NCBI RefSeq assembly: GCF_047462415.1
Contig: NZ_JANSJE010000008.1
Coordinates: forward strand, 1 to 64,000
Length of the DNA: 64,000 bases
Direction of reading: 5' to 3'
From: Thermostichus sp047462415
GTDB taxonomy: Bacteria; Cyanobacteriota; Cyanobacteriia; Thermostichales; Thermostichaceae
Shown in pieces: positions 53,705 through 61,707 of this stretch; within the stretch, counting starts at the first letter, position 1, and every line of letters begins with the position of its first letter. The notes beneath the pieces are model-generated. The model did not search any database and had not been told where the DNA came from. It worked only from the letters and a program-made list of their open reading frames with translations. The position numbers and the translations under genes were made by a program.

Positions 53705-54478
53705 TTAAAACTCACGCCGGGCAAACACCAACACCGCCAGAATGAGCAGCAAAAGGGTGTAAACCAAGCCGTAAAGTGCATCTACGAGAAGTTCTGCCGG
53801 AGGGGGAACTTGGCCGTAAACGGCAGCGTCTCTCAGGTTGAGGCGCTCCAGATCCGGCAACACCCAGTAGATCATCTCGAACACTTTGCCCAACCCGCCA
53901 TCTTCCACCAACTTGCTCAATTGCAACAGAGCACGGCTGGCATGGCCCATCAGGAACAGGGCAATGGTGTAGAGCGTAGCCAAAATTGAAGAGGTAAAAA
54001 CCCCGAATAGCAGGGCGGCGGCGACAATCAGCGCCAGCTCCAAGAAAGTAAAGGCCGCCGCCCAGGAAACGGCCAAAAGGGGAATCGGAGCCTGCACCAC
54101 CAGCAAACTCAGCAGAAAAACGGCCGTCATCAGCAGCACCAGCACCGACAGCAGAGCCGACAGGCCCAGATGCTTGCCGACAATGAACTCTGCCCGGCTC
54201 ATGGGTTTGGCAATCAGCACATAGACGGTGCGCTTTTCGATCTCTTTATTCACCAGCCCTGTGCCAACGAAAATGGCCACGATCAGCCCAAAGAAGTGAA
54301 TGGCCGCCAACCCCAAGTCGGCAATAATCTTGTTGTGGGCTTGGTTAGCCACCTGCGGGATCAAAACAATGGCTCCCAGCATGGCCACCGCAAATACCAT
54401 CACCAGGTAGAGAATCCGATCCCGAATCGTTTCTCGGAAAACGTTGTGGGCAATGGCCACCACGCGCGTCGCATCCAT
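53705..54478 (-). CDS. ABC-2 type transporter permease
   Basis: 257 residues from the ATG at 54478. Six transmembrane segments. ATRVVAIAHNVFRETIRDRI opens the protein and GTGLVNKEIEKRTVYVLIAK (near 75) is the short conserved cytoplasmic loop of this class, followed by SRAEFIVGKHLGLS. No ATP-binding subunit is adjacent, so it must pair with one encoded elsewhere. Substrate unknown. Similar proteins are seen in cyanobacteria under the name of multi-copper-type ABC permeases. Confidence 0.83.
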   Translation of the reverse strand: MDATRVVAIAHNVFRETIRDRILYLVMVFAVAMLGAIVLIPQVANQAHNKIIADLGLAAIHFFGLIVAIFVGTGLVNKEIEKRTVYVLIAKPMSRAEFIVGKHLGLSALLSVLVLLMTAVFLLSLLVVQAPIPLLAVSWAAAFTFLELALIVAAALLFGVFTSSILATLYTIALFLMGHASRALLQLSKLVEDGGLGKVFEMIYWVLPDLERLNLRDAAVYGQVPPPAELLVDALYGLVYTLLLLILAVLVFARREF

Positions 54479-54540
54479 GTCTGCACCCAAAGCCGTGACG
54501 ATCCGACTGATACACTGGTAACAGATCCAGCTCCCATTTT

Positions 54541-54798
54541 ATGCAGTTCCAGGCCCAGATCCAGATTCACCTGCGCCCCTCTGTGCTCGATCCTGCCGGG
54601 GCCGCCGTCCAGTCCAGCCTACATCAGTTGGGGCACACCCAGGTGCGGCAGGTGCGTATCGGCAAGCACATCCAACTGCAGCTAGAGGCTCCCGACGCCG
54701 AAACTGCCCGACGCCAGGTGGGCGAGCTGTGCGACCAACTGCTGGCCAACCCGGTGATCGAGACCTATCAAATCCAAGTGGATCCCATCGAGGGTTAA
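54541..54798 (+). CDS. purS: phosphoribosylformylglycinamidine synthase subunit PurS
   Basis: 85 residues. Small subunit that joins PurQ and PurL in the fourth step of purine synthesis. The pattern FQAQIQIHLRPSVLDPAGAA (residues 3-22), then VRQVRIGKHIQLQLEAPD and LCDQLLANPVIETYQIQV, is diagnostic. The usual purQ partner is not immediately downstream; instead a 487-base gene-poor stretch follows. Divergent from the ABC permease. Confidence 0.93.
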   Translation: MQFQAQIQIHLRPSVLDPAGAAVQSSLHQLGHTQVRQVRIGKHIQLQLEAPDAETARRQVGELCDQLLANPVIETYQIQVDPIEG

Positions 54799-55285
54799 TT
54801 TGCGGGGTTCGCATGATTGGGGGTTGATCGAGCTTTCGCGCCACTGTAGAGCCAGCAGGGTGTATCGACAAAGACAGTTTGGCAAGGCGATTGGGGAAGC
54901 CTAGGTTTAAGGGCTGGGCAAAGGCAAGCTTTTCACTACAAAACCGCAATTCAGTTACTCGAAAAATCCGACATAATTGGCTTTGAAAGTTTGAATATGA
55001 AAGGTTTGGCTAGGACTGGGATGGCAAAATCTATCCTAGATAGGGGCAATTTCTGTCTATTGTCGCCCACAAAAAAATAGCGGTGAATGCAAACGGCACC
55101 ACCCAAAATTCCTCCAATTGCGGCACTCCCGTATCTAAGACGATTGCAGGCCGAGGGCATTGACTGTCGTCCTGTTTTCGGGAGTCGTTGCGTTTCAAAC
55201 CCGATTAAGACGCTCCCCAGGCGCTTTGCGCCGCTGACGCGACCCCCCTAGCCTTTCTTCTTCTTTTTGGGAGAGGGGAGTTTTT
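54799..55285. other. 487-base AT-richer gene-free stretch
   Basis: Follows purS. The sequence from about 54930 to 55130 is clearly AT-richer than the genes around it. A short minus-strand frame at 54951-55160 (69 codons) has no clear start and no recognised domain, and may be a decayed gene. The right end contains repeat B at 55194-55237 and a pyrimidine-rich stretch with a partial GGGAGAGGGG element (55249-55279). Confidence 0.5.
55194..55237 (-). repeat. dispersed intergenic repeat B, copy 3
   Basis: In reverse orientation reads TCAGCGGCGCAAAGCGCCTG, then GGGAGCGTCTTAATCGGGTT, then TGAA. It aligns with 7864-7908 with few mismatches. Again a GGGAGAGGGG-type element lies close by (55269). 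Confidence 0.7.
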
Positions 55286-56884
55286 TTATAGACAGGCTTT
55301 TAGCTTTTTCAGCACCGCTCGATCCAGTACCAACAGGGCTGAGTGCAGGCCACCTGAGTAGCCCCAGAGAAAGCCCACCGGCAGGTGACCTTTTGGTGCT
55401 TCCAGGTTGGTCTTGAGCTCCCCATACCCCAACCAGCGGCCCTGCACCCGCCAGCCGACTCTTTCTCCCATGCACGCTTCGCGGGGCAACGCCAAGAAGG
55501 AGCCCGATCTGATCCCGCCTCCCGCCTCGGGATCGCACTCCTGCCAGAGCTGCTTCTGGACGGTGAAGCCGAAGCGCCCATGGCTGGCCTGCATCCACAG
55601 TTGGTCGATCAGCCGCAACAGCGGGCAGGGGAAAGCCTGAACATCCTTGGGATCGAAAAAGCCCACCTGGGATCGCCCGCCCAGCTTTAACATCAGGGCC
55701 GTCGTCCAGCGATCCGCTTCCCCCCACCGCCCGGCCCGCAGCCGATCCCACAGCCCTTGTAGGGCGGGAGCCGCTTCTCCCACCCAGTCTGGCCAGGGGA
55801 GAGTAGCGGGCAGGGATCCCTCCCAGCTCCCTTGCCTTTCTGGACAGATCTCAAAAGGAACCAGGGATCCGGATGCCCCCTCTTTTTTCTTTATCGTGGC
55901 AGGGGTGGGGGGCGCCACTATTTGCTCCAGCTCTTCTGCTGAGTGCTGGGCCAGGAGCTGTTCCAGCTCATCTTGAGGTTGCCGGGCTAGAAGCTGCTCT
56001 AGTTCCTGCAGATCCTGGGTGCGAAGGGCCGGCTCAAAGGCAACCGGCTGCTTCTTCTCTTCTGGAGAGACCGCTGCCGGCAACAGGGCCAGCCACTCGG
56101 ACATGGTTTGCGGGCGCTCTTCGGGGTGGAGAGCCATCCCTTTGAGGATGGCGGCCTCTACAATCTCGGGAATGCTGGGGTTGAGGCTGCGGGGGGTATC
56201 CAACTGGCGGCCTGTGGCCCGCACCGGCGCACACAGGGGCACCATTCCTGTCAGCAGGGTGTAGAGGGTCGCTGCCAAGGCGTAGACATCGGTGAAGGCT
56301 CCGCGGCGGCGTAGGCTGTCGTATTGTTCCAGAGGGGCGTAGCCATCGGTGCCGTAGGAGGTGTGGCGCTGGATCAGACCTTGGGCGTAGGCCCGCGCCA
56401 GCCCAAAGTCGATCAACACCGCTTGCCCAGATCCCTCCCGCACCAGGATGTTGGCCGGCTTCACGTCTCGATGCAGAATCCCCTGTTCGTGCAGGGCCAT
56501 GAGGGCGGATCCCACCTCCCGCGTCAGGCGCAGGGCTTCCGGCAGGGGCAGCGGCCCCTTTTGCCGCAAAAGCTGGTGCAGAGTCTGGCCACGGATGTAC
56601 TCCATCACAATGCACCAGGAATCCTGCTCCCAGATCACCTCTTCCACCTTCACCACATGGGGGTGGCGGCAACGGGCCAGTTGCAGCGCCTCGTTCATGA
56701 AGTTTTGCTGGAAGCGGGGATAATCGGGATCCTCGCGGATGCTGTCGTTTAAGACCTTGATAACCACATAGTCAGCACGGACGCTATCCCAGGCGCGGTA
56801 GGTGATGCCAAAGCCCCCTTCCCCCAAAATGGCCTCGATGCGGTAGCGCCCCCCCTGCAATTCTTCGCCAACTGCCCAAGCCAT
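55286..56884 (-). CDS. serine/threonine protein kinase with C-terminal GUN4 domain
   Basis: 532 residues. Kinase domain at about 10-270: GEGGFGITY (P-loop), VVIKVLND (Lys), HRDVKPANI (catalytic Asp), IDFGLA (DFG) and GTDGYAPLEQY. All catalytic residues are present. A linker at about 295-330 repeats an E-L-E-Q-L-L unit three to four times (LQELEQLLARQ, DELEQLLAQ, EELEQIVA). The GUN4 domain occupies about 375-515: LRAGRWGEADRWTTALML, FPCPLLRLIDQLWMQASHGR, FGFTVQKQLWQE and LPVGFLWG. GUN4 binds porphyrins and activates Mg-chelatase, so this fusion might phosphorylate targets in response to tetrapyrroles. That role is inference. Confidence 0.92.
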   Translation of the reverse strand: MAWAVGEELQGGRYRIEAILGEGGFGITYRAWDSVRADYVVIKVLNDSIREDPDYPRFQQNFMNEALQLARCRHPHVVKVEEVIWEQDSWCIVMEYIRGQTLHQLLRQKGPLPLPEALRLTREVGSALMALHEQGILHRDVKPANILVREGSGQAVLIDFGLARAYAQGLIQRHTSYGTDGYAPLEQYDSLRRRGAFTDVYALAATLYTLLTGMVPLCAPVRATGRQLDTPRSLNPSIPEIVEAAILKGMALHPEERPQTMSEWLALLPAAVSPEEKKQPVAFEPALRTQDLQELEQLLARQPQDELEQLLAQHSAEELEQIVAPPTPATIKKKEGASGSLVPFEICPERQGSWEGSLPATLPWPDWVGEAAPALQGLWDRLRAGRWGEADRWTTALMLKLGGRSQVGFFDPKDVQAFPCPLLRLIDQLWMQASHGRFGFTVQKQLWQECDPEAGGGIRSGSFLALPREACMGERVGWRVQGRWLGYGELKTNLEAPKGHLPVGFLWGYSGGLHSALLVLDRAVLKKLKACL

Positions 56885-56928
56885 ACGCGATCTCGCTCCC
56901 CGCCTCTAGGGCTATTCTGTCACGGGGA

Positions 56929-57825
56929 TCAGTAAATAGACGGCACATAGAACTGCTCGTTGCGGGGCGGCCGCCGATAGAGCTCTCCTGGCGGGCGCGG
57001 CGGCAGCTCTATCGCCTCAGGGATTAAGTCTTCGTAGGGGATCTTGCTGAGAATGTGGTGAATGCAGTTGAGACGGGCCCGCCGCTTGTCGTCGGCCTCC
57101 ACTGTGAACCAGGGGGCCTCGGGAATGTTGGTGTGGGCTAACATCGCGTCCTTGGCTTTGGAATACTCGACCCAGCGGTTGCGGGACTCCAGATCGATGG
57201 GGCTGAGTTTCCAGCGTTTGAGCGGATCCTTCACCCGTTTTTGGAAGCGGCGCTCCTGTTCTGCGTCGCTCACGGAAAACCAGTACTTCAAAAGGATAAT
57301 GCCGGAGCGCACCAGCATGCGCTCAAATTCGGGACAGGAGCGCATGAATTCCTGATACTCTTCCTCGGTGCAAAAGCCCATCACTCGCTCGACTCCGGCC
57401 CGGTTGTACCAACTGCGATCGAAGATAACGATCTCGCCGGCAGCGGGGAGATGGGCCACGTAGCGCTGAAAATACCATTGGGTGCGCTCTCGGTCTGAGG
57501 GCACCCCCAGGGCAACCACCCGGCAGCCGCGGGGATTGAGGGGTTGGGTCAGGGTCGTGATCATGCCCCCCTTGCCGGCAGCATCGCGCCCCTCAAAGAT
57601 GATCACCACCTTTAGGCCCTGGTGCTTTACCCAGTACTGCAGCTTCACCAGCTCCACCTTGAGCGGGAACAAGGCTCGCTCGTAATCTTTGCGGGAGAGT
57701 TTGGGGCGCTCAGGGGCAGGTTTCGAGATCCCGCCGATTTTGAGCCATTTCTTCTTTTTGCCCTTAACGTTCGGCTTCACCTCAGAGAGAGGGGTTTCAG
57801 AGGAAAGGTGGGGTTCGGGGATCAC
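56929..57825 (-). CDS. polyphosphate kinase 2 family protein
   Basis: 298 residues from the GTG at 57825, seven bases after GGAG. Walker A IIFEGRDAAGKGGMI (near 75), then GVPSDRERTQWYFQRYVAHL (near 102), Walker B IVIFDRSWYNRAGVERVMGF (near 130) and SDAEQERRFQKRVKDPLKRW (near 188). These define the PPK2 family, which moves phosphate between polyphosphate and nucleotides. The one-domain form and the order of motifs suggest a class that phosphorylates NDP or NMP, but class cannot be fixed by eye. The 30 N-terminal residues are basic. Confidence 0.93.
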   Translation of the reverse strand: MIPEPHLSSETPLSEVKPNVKGKKKKWLKIGGISKPAPERPKLSRKDYERALFPLKVELVKLQYWVKHQGLKVVIIFEGRDAAGKGGMITTLTQPLNPRGCRVVALGVPSDRERTQWYFQRYVAHLPAAGEIVIFDRSWYNRAGVERVMGFCTEEEYQEFMRSCPEFERMLVRSGIILLKYWFSVSDAEQERRFQKRVKDPLKRWKLSPIDLESRNRWVEYSKAKDAMLAHTNIPEAPWFTVEADDKRRARLNCIHHILSKIPYEDLIPEAIELPPRPPGELYRRPPRNEQFYVPSIY

Positions 57826-57888
57826 AAAACAGCTCCAAAACTGGACTGACCAGGGGGTTGGTCGGGGCCAGGATCCCAGCCTACCTGC

Positions 57889-59103
57889 TCAAGAGCCCAC
57901 CGGCAGCACCCCCGTCTTCACCTGGAAGGTGCGCGCCTGGCCGTCGCGGATGACCCGCAGCGTCAGCGTCTTGCCTACTCCGGCAGCTTCCACCAACTGC
58001 TGTACCTGCTCGGCATCGCGGATGGCCTGGCCGTCGATCTCAGTGATAACATCCCCCTCTTGCAAGCCAATTTGCTCAGCCGGGGAGCCGGGAATTACCT
58101 GCCCGATCAACACCCCCTCTTGCACCGTCAGCGGGGTGGGGCGGGCCGGGTCACGGTTGAGGCGGGCCACCAAATCGGGACTGAGGGTAATCATGCGAAT
58201 GCCCAAGAAGGCATGCTCCACCCGGCCATTGCGGATGAGTTGCTCGGCAATTTCCATGGCGCGGTTGATGGGGATGGAAAAGCCGACGCTCTGGGCCCGC
58301 TGGAAAATGGCCGTATTCACCCCAATGACGCGACCTTCCGCATCCAGCAGCGGGCCGCCCGAGTTGCCGGGATTGATGGCCGCATCCGTTTGCAGGAACG
58401 TCACCCGCTTGTTGGTGGCCCCAATCTGCCCGGAGGAACGCCCGACGGCGCTGATGATCCCTGCCGTTACGGTGTTGTCCAGGCCCAGCGGGTTGCCGAT
58501 GGCGATGGCCCAATCCCCCGGCCGTACCTGGTCGGAGTTGCCCAAGGTAACCGTGGGCAGATTTTCGCCCTCGATCTGGATCACGGCGATGTCGGTCACC
58601 GGATCGGAGCCTTTGACCTCCCCTTCAAAGGTGCGTCCATCCAGCAGATGAACCCTAACCCGCTCGCTGCCTTCTACCACGTGGGCGTTGGTGAGGATGA
58701 GGCCGTTGGCATCGATGATGAATCCGGATCCGGTGCCTTCCTGCTGAAACTCCTGCGGCAGTTGCGGGATTTGTCCCCCAAAGAAGCGACGGAACAGGGG
58801 CTGGTTAAACAGCTCGGGATCGATGGGGCTGGCTACGGTGCGGGTGGCATCGATGCGCACCACCGCCGGGCCGACCTTTTGGGCAACAGCGGCAATGAAA
58901 TTGGAAGGCCGCACGGCATCGGCGGGAGAGGCAGACTCAGGCAGAAGGGATCCCACCCCCCCGCCGGCCCGCTGCGACCAAGTGGCAAGGGGAGTTTGCT
59001 GCAGCCATGCTTGCCCCGCTCGAGACGACAGCCAGACTCCACCGGCAACGCCGCCGCCGAACAAAGCCATCGCCAGAAGTGTTTGCCGTAGAATCCGCGC
59101 CAT
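57889..59103 (-). CDS. HtrA/DegP-type serine protease with PDZ domain
   Basis: 404 residues from the ATG at 59103, just after GGGAGGGATC. An N-terminal signal anchor (LRQTLLAMALFGGGVAGGVW) places it in the membrane or periplasm. Trypsin-like domain with catalytic His in LILTNAHVVEGS (near 138), Asp in DPVTDIAVIQIEG (near 168) and Ser in INPGNSGGPLLDA (near 244). One PDZ domain follows (about 305-395: GVLIGQVIPGSPAEQIGLQE). Belongs to the cyanobacterial HtrA/HhoA/HhoB group, which removes damaged envelope proteins under heat or light stress; which of the three is not decided. Confidence 0.95.
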   Translation of the reverse strand: MARILRQTLLAMALFGGGVAGGVWLSSRAGQAWLQQTPLATWSQRAGGGVGSLLPESASPADAVRPSNFIAAVAQKVGPAVVRIDATRTVASPIDPELFNQPLFRRFFGGQIPQLPQEFQQEGTGSGFIIDANGLILTNAHVVEGSERVRVHLLDGRTFEGEVKGSDPVTDIAVIQIEGENLPTVTLGNSDQVRPGDWAIAIGNPLGLDNTVTAGIISAVGRSSGQIGATNKRVTFLQTDAAINPGNSGGPLLDAEGRVIGVNTAIFQRAQSVGFSIPINRAMEIAEQLIRNGRVEHAFLGIRMITLSPDLVARLNRDPARPTPLTVQEGVLIGQVIPGSPAEQIGLQEGDVITEIDGQAIRDAEQVQQLVEAAGVGKTLTLRVIRDGQARTFQVKTGVLPVGS

Positions 59104-59302
59104 GATCCCTCCCAAAGCTAAGCCGTATTGCCGAGAAAACAAATGCGAAGATGGAAAGAACCTGCGCCAAATCTGCCAACTGACGCCAGCCCAGTCCAAC
59201 TTTACGTCTATTCTACCCACCCTCACCCATTCCTCTAGATTGGTAAGGGCTTTGCGCTTAACTTAGCAAATCTGGCGGGCAACGGCAGTGCTCAAACGCC
59301 CA

Positions 59303-59830
59303 ATGACGATCGGCAATTCGAGCAAGCTCCCCTCTTTGTTGCCCCAGGGGCGGGATCCGTGGCAGCGCCACCGCGCCTGGATGCAGTTGGCCCTGCGAGA
59401 AGCCGAGCGGGCAGGAGAAGCTGGGGAGGTGCCGGTGGCAGCTCTGGTGGTGGGGCCGGGGGAAGAGTTGTTGGCCCTGAGCGGCAACCGGCGGGAACGG
59501 GATCGGGATCCCACCGCCCATGCGGAGATTTTGGCCCTACGGCAGGCGGGGCAGCGCCTGGGCGACTGGCAGTTGCAGGGCTGTCGGCTATATGTCACCC
59601 TCGAGCCCTGCCCCATGTGTGCGGGGGCGATCAGCCAAGCGCGGTTGGCCCAGGTGATTTACGGCGCCGACGATCCCAAGGCCGGAGCGCTGCGCAGCGT
59701 GCTCAATGTGCCTGCTTCTGCCGCCAGCTTCCATTGCCCAGAGGTCATCGGCGGGGTTTGCGAGGCCGAGTGTCGTCGCTTGTTGCAGCAGTGGTTTTGC
59801 CGCCGGCGGGGGATCCCCCTGGCAACCTAA
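59303..59830 (+). CDS. tadA: tRNA-specific adenosine deaminase
   Basis: Deaminates A34 to inosine in tRNA-Arg(ACG). 175 residues from the ATG at 59303 (a GTG at 59288 is possible). Zinc motif HAEI (near 74) with catalytic Glu, and LEPCPMCAGAI (near 99) with the two cysteines. VPVAALVV and NRRERDRDPTAHAEI are typical. The C-terminal 35 residues (VCEAECRRLLQQWFCRRRG) are basic and likely touch tRNA. Confidence 0.93.
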   Translation: MTIGNSSKLPSLLPQGRDPWQRHRAWMQLALREAERAGEAGEVPVAALVVGPGEELLALSGNRRERDRDPTAHAEILALRQAGQRLGDWQLQGCRLYVTLEPCPMCAGAISQARLAQVIYGADDPKAGALRSVLNVPASAASFHCPEVIGGVCEAECRRLLQQWFCRRRGIPLAT

Positions 59831-59913
59831 TGGGGAACTTGGGCGACAAAAAGGTCGGCTTGAAGTCGTGCATCCGCGAGAGGTTTTTGATACTGTCATA
59901 TCGGCTAAGGCCT

Positions 59914-59942
59914 CCGGCCCGCTAACGCGAGCGGCTGGCCGG
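59914..59942 (+). terminator. GC-rich hairpin downstream of tadA
   Basis: Outer arms CCGGCC (59914-59919) and GGCCGG (59937-59942) with inner arms CGCT/AGCG around AACGCG. No T-run follows, so it is at best a weak intrinsic terminator; it may equally be a small repeat element. Confidence 0.4.
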
Positions 59943-60099
59943 GATCCCATAGGACAGGCAGCGGCTTGAGTTTCGGGTGAGTTTTGAGATCTGCCTTCTC
60001 AGGCCTTGCTTTGTAGATTTTCTGGTGGATCCCTTCCTCGCCCATCGGTGGGCAGGGGATCCGCTGCTCATAGGTGGTCTCTACCTAGAGGAGTGACGT

Positions 60100-61296
60100 G
60101 TGAGTGTAGCCCTCTTTTCCTCTCCGGTTGTGTCTCCGCTGCCCTCGGCTTGGCTTAGGGGGATCGGCCTTCTGGTCTGGGCCTGGCTCTGTTTGGCCTT
60201 CCCGGTGCAGGCGCGGGTGCTGCTGCGGGTGGGGATTGCCGTCAACAAGCCGCAGGTCAGGCTTGGCAGCTCTGCCCCGGCCCGCCTGTTGAACGCCCAG
60301 GGACAGCCACTGGCCGAAGTTCCGGCCATGCAGCCGCTGCAGGCCAGCCGGATAGGCTCGGCGGTCGGTTTGGCCGGCCAACAGGGAGAACGCCTTTACC
60401 TACAGCCCACTACCCCCGATGGGTTGGTGTTCATCGACCAGAACTGGTACCGCGGCTGGGTGGAGCTGATCCCCGGCGAGAGTGGGGTGATCGCCATCAA
60501 CCAAGTTGGCTTGGAAGACTACGTTTCCAGCGTGGTGGGCAGCGAGATGGGACATCGTTTTCCCATGGAGGCCCTCAAAGCCCAAGCGGTGGCCTCCCGC
60601 ACCTACGCCCTCTACCACCGCAGTCGTCGCTCCCAGCAGCCTTTTGACTTGGGAAATGGCGTCGATTGGCAGGTCTACAAAGGGGTGGCCGCCGAATCCA
60701 ACCGCACCCAAGCGGCAGCCCGCGAAACCGCCGGACAGGTGCTTATCCACCAGGGGCAGTTGATCAATGCCGTTTTCCACTCCTCCGGGGGCGGGCACAC
60801 GGATGATGCAGGGAATGTCTGGTTAGAATCGCGGCCCTACTTGCAGGGGGTGCCCGATTTCGATCACCACTCGCCGGTGTTTAGCTGGACGGCTACCATT
60901 CCCGCCCAGCAGCTCCAGCAGTTGGCCGGCGGGATCGGGGCCATCCGTTCCATCGAGATCCTGCGCAGCTCCCCCTGGGGACGGGCCATCACCCTGCGCC
61001 TGCTGGGATCCCAAGGCAGCAAAGACGTCAGCGGCAGCGAATTTCGGCGGGCCCTGGGGTTGCGCAGCACGATGATCGCCATCAGCCCCCGCGGGGAGAC
61101 GGCCACTACAGCCAGCCTGACCCCTGTTGCAGCAGCCTCACCGGCTTTCTTCGAGATCCAGGGGCGCGGCTACGGGCACGGGGTAGGCATGAGCCAGTGG
61201 GGAGCTGCCGCCCTGGCCAGCCAAAACTACTCCTACCAACAGATCCTCAGCCACTACTACCGCAACACCCGCCTGGCCGTGGTGGAAGGACGCTAG
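60100..61296 (+). CDS. SpoIID/LytB domain protein
   Basis: 398 residues from the GTG at 60100, nine bases after AGAGGAG. A signal peptide (GIGLLVWAWLCLAFPVQA) is followed by a beta-rich segment and the SpoIID domain (about 130-390): GVIAINQVGLEDYVSSVVGS, EMGHRFPMEALKAQAVASRT with the Glu expected for murein transglycosylase activity, then YHRSRRSQQPFDLGNG, VFHSSGGGHTDDAGN and the terminal GRGYGHGVGMSQWGA. In Bacillus SpoIID cleaves denuded glycan strands; here a non-sporulating cell-wall role is expected. Confidence 0.92.
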   Translation: MSVALFSSPVVSPLPSAWLRGIGLLVWAWLCLAFPVQARVLLRVGIAVNKPQVRLGSSAPARLLNAQGQPLAEVPAMQPLQASRIGSAVGLAGQQGERLYLQPTTPDGLVFIDQNWYRGWVELIPGESGVIAINQVGLEDYVSSVVGSEMGHRFPMEALKAQAVASRTYALYHRSRRSQQPFDLGNGVDWQVYKGVAAESNRTQAAARETAGQVLIHQGQLINAVFHSSGGGHTDDAGNVWLESRPYLQGVPDFDHHSPVFSWTATIPAQQLQQLAGGIGAIRSIEILRSSPWGRAITLRLLGSQGSKDVSGSEFRRALGLRSTMIAISPRGETATTASLTPVAAASPAFFEIQGRGYGHGVGMSQWGAAALASQNYSYQQILSHYYRNTRLAVVEGR

Positions 61297-61707
61297 GGCT
61301 CAACTTCGGGAAAAAACCCACAAAATAACCGATTGGTAGCAAAAGTAGCTGTAGTTTTTAAGAGTTTGGGGGTAGCAACATTTTGATCGCTCTGGAGAAG
61401 TTTCCTGAGAGTTCGTTGGGGTTCTGCAGATCTTGTTAACTCTGATGCCGCACCCTCTCTTGAGTGTGGCGGAATCGAAACCTGGTCTGCTGGTGGTCGC
61501 TGTTTTTGAGGGCTCCACGCCACTGTGGCAAGATCGAGGAAAGCTCCGCAAAAGCTGAGTTGCGTCTCCTGAAGATTTTGTAGAAATCTTGAATTCTCTT
61601 CTGCGGATCCTCAGGATCGGCTTAATAATAATTGAGATACGTTTACCGGGATCGACCTCTACCTCTTCTTTTTCGAGCCCATAACTTTAACCTCAGGTAT
61701 CTGCCCT
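61297..61707 (+). promoter_or_regulatory. 411-base leader region upstream of glgP
   Basis: Gene-free and AT-richer. It contains a perfect 7-bp hairpin AAGATTT-TGTAG-AAATCTT at 61572-61590 and the AT-rich string TTAATAATAATTGAGATACG near 61621-61640, a candidate promoter. The length would suit a regulated promoter or 5' leader. No riboswitch class was recognised. Confidence 0.4.
61572..61590 (+). promoter_or_regulatory. perfect hairpin in the glgP leader
   Basis: Arms AAGATTT and AAATCTT with five-base loop TGTAG. As DNA it could be an operator; as RNA a weak stem. No T-run follows. Confidence 0.35.

Noticed and set aside
54951..55160. 69-codon minus-strand gene
   Set aside because: No ribosome site, no recognisable domain, low-GC stretch with repeats; reported only as a possible remnant.
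61450..61500. tRNA-like TTCGATTCC string on the minus strand
   Set aside because: Bases on both sides do not form a T-arm or acceptor stem, and no anticodon arm is visible.
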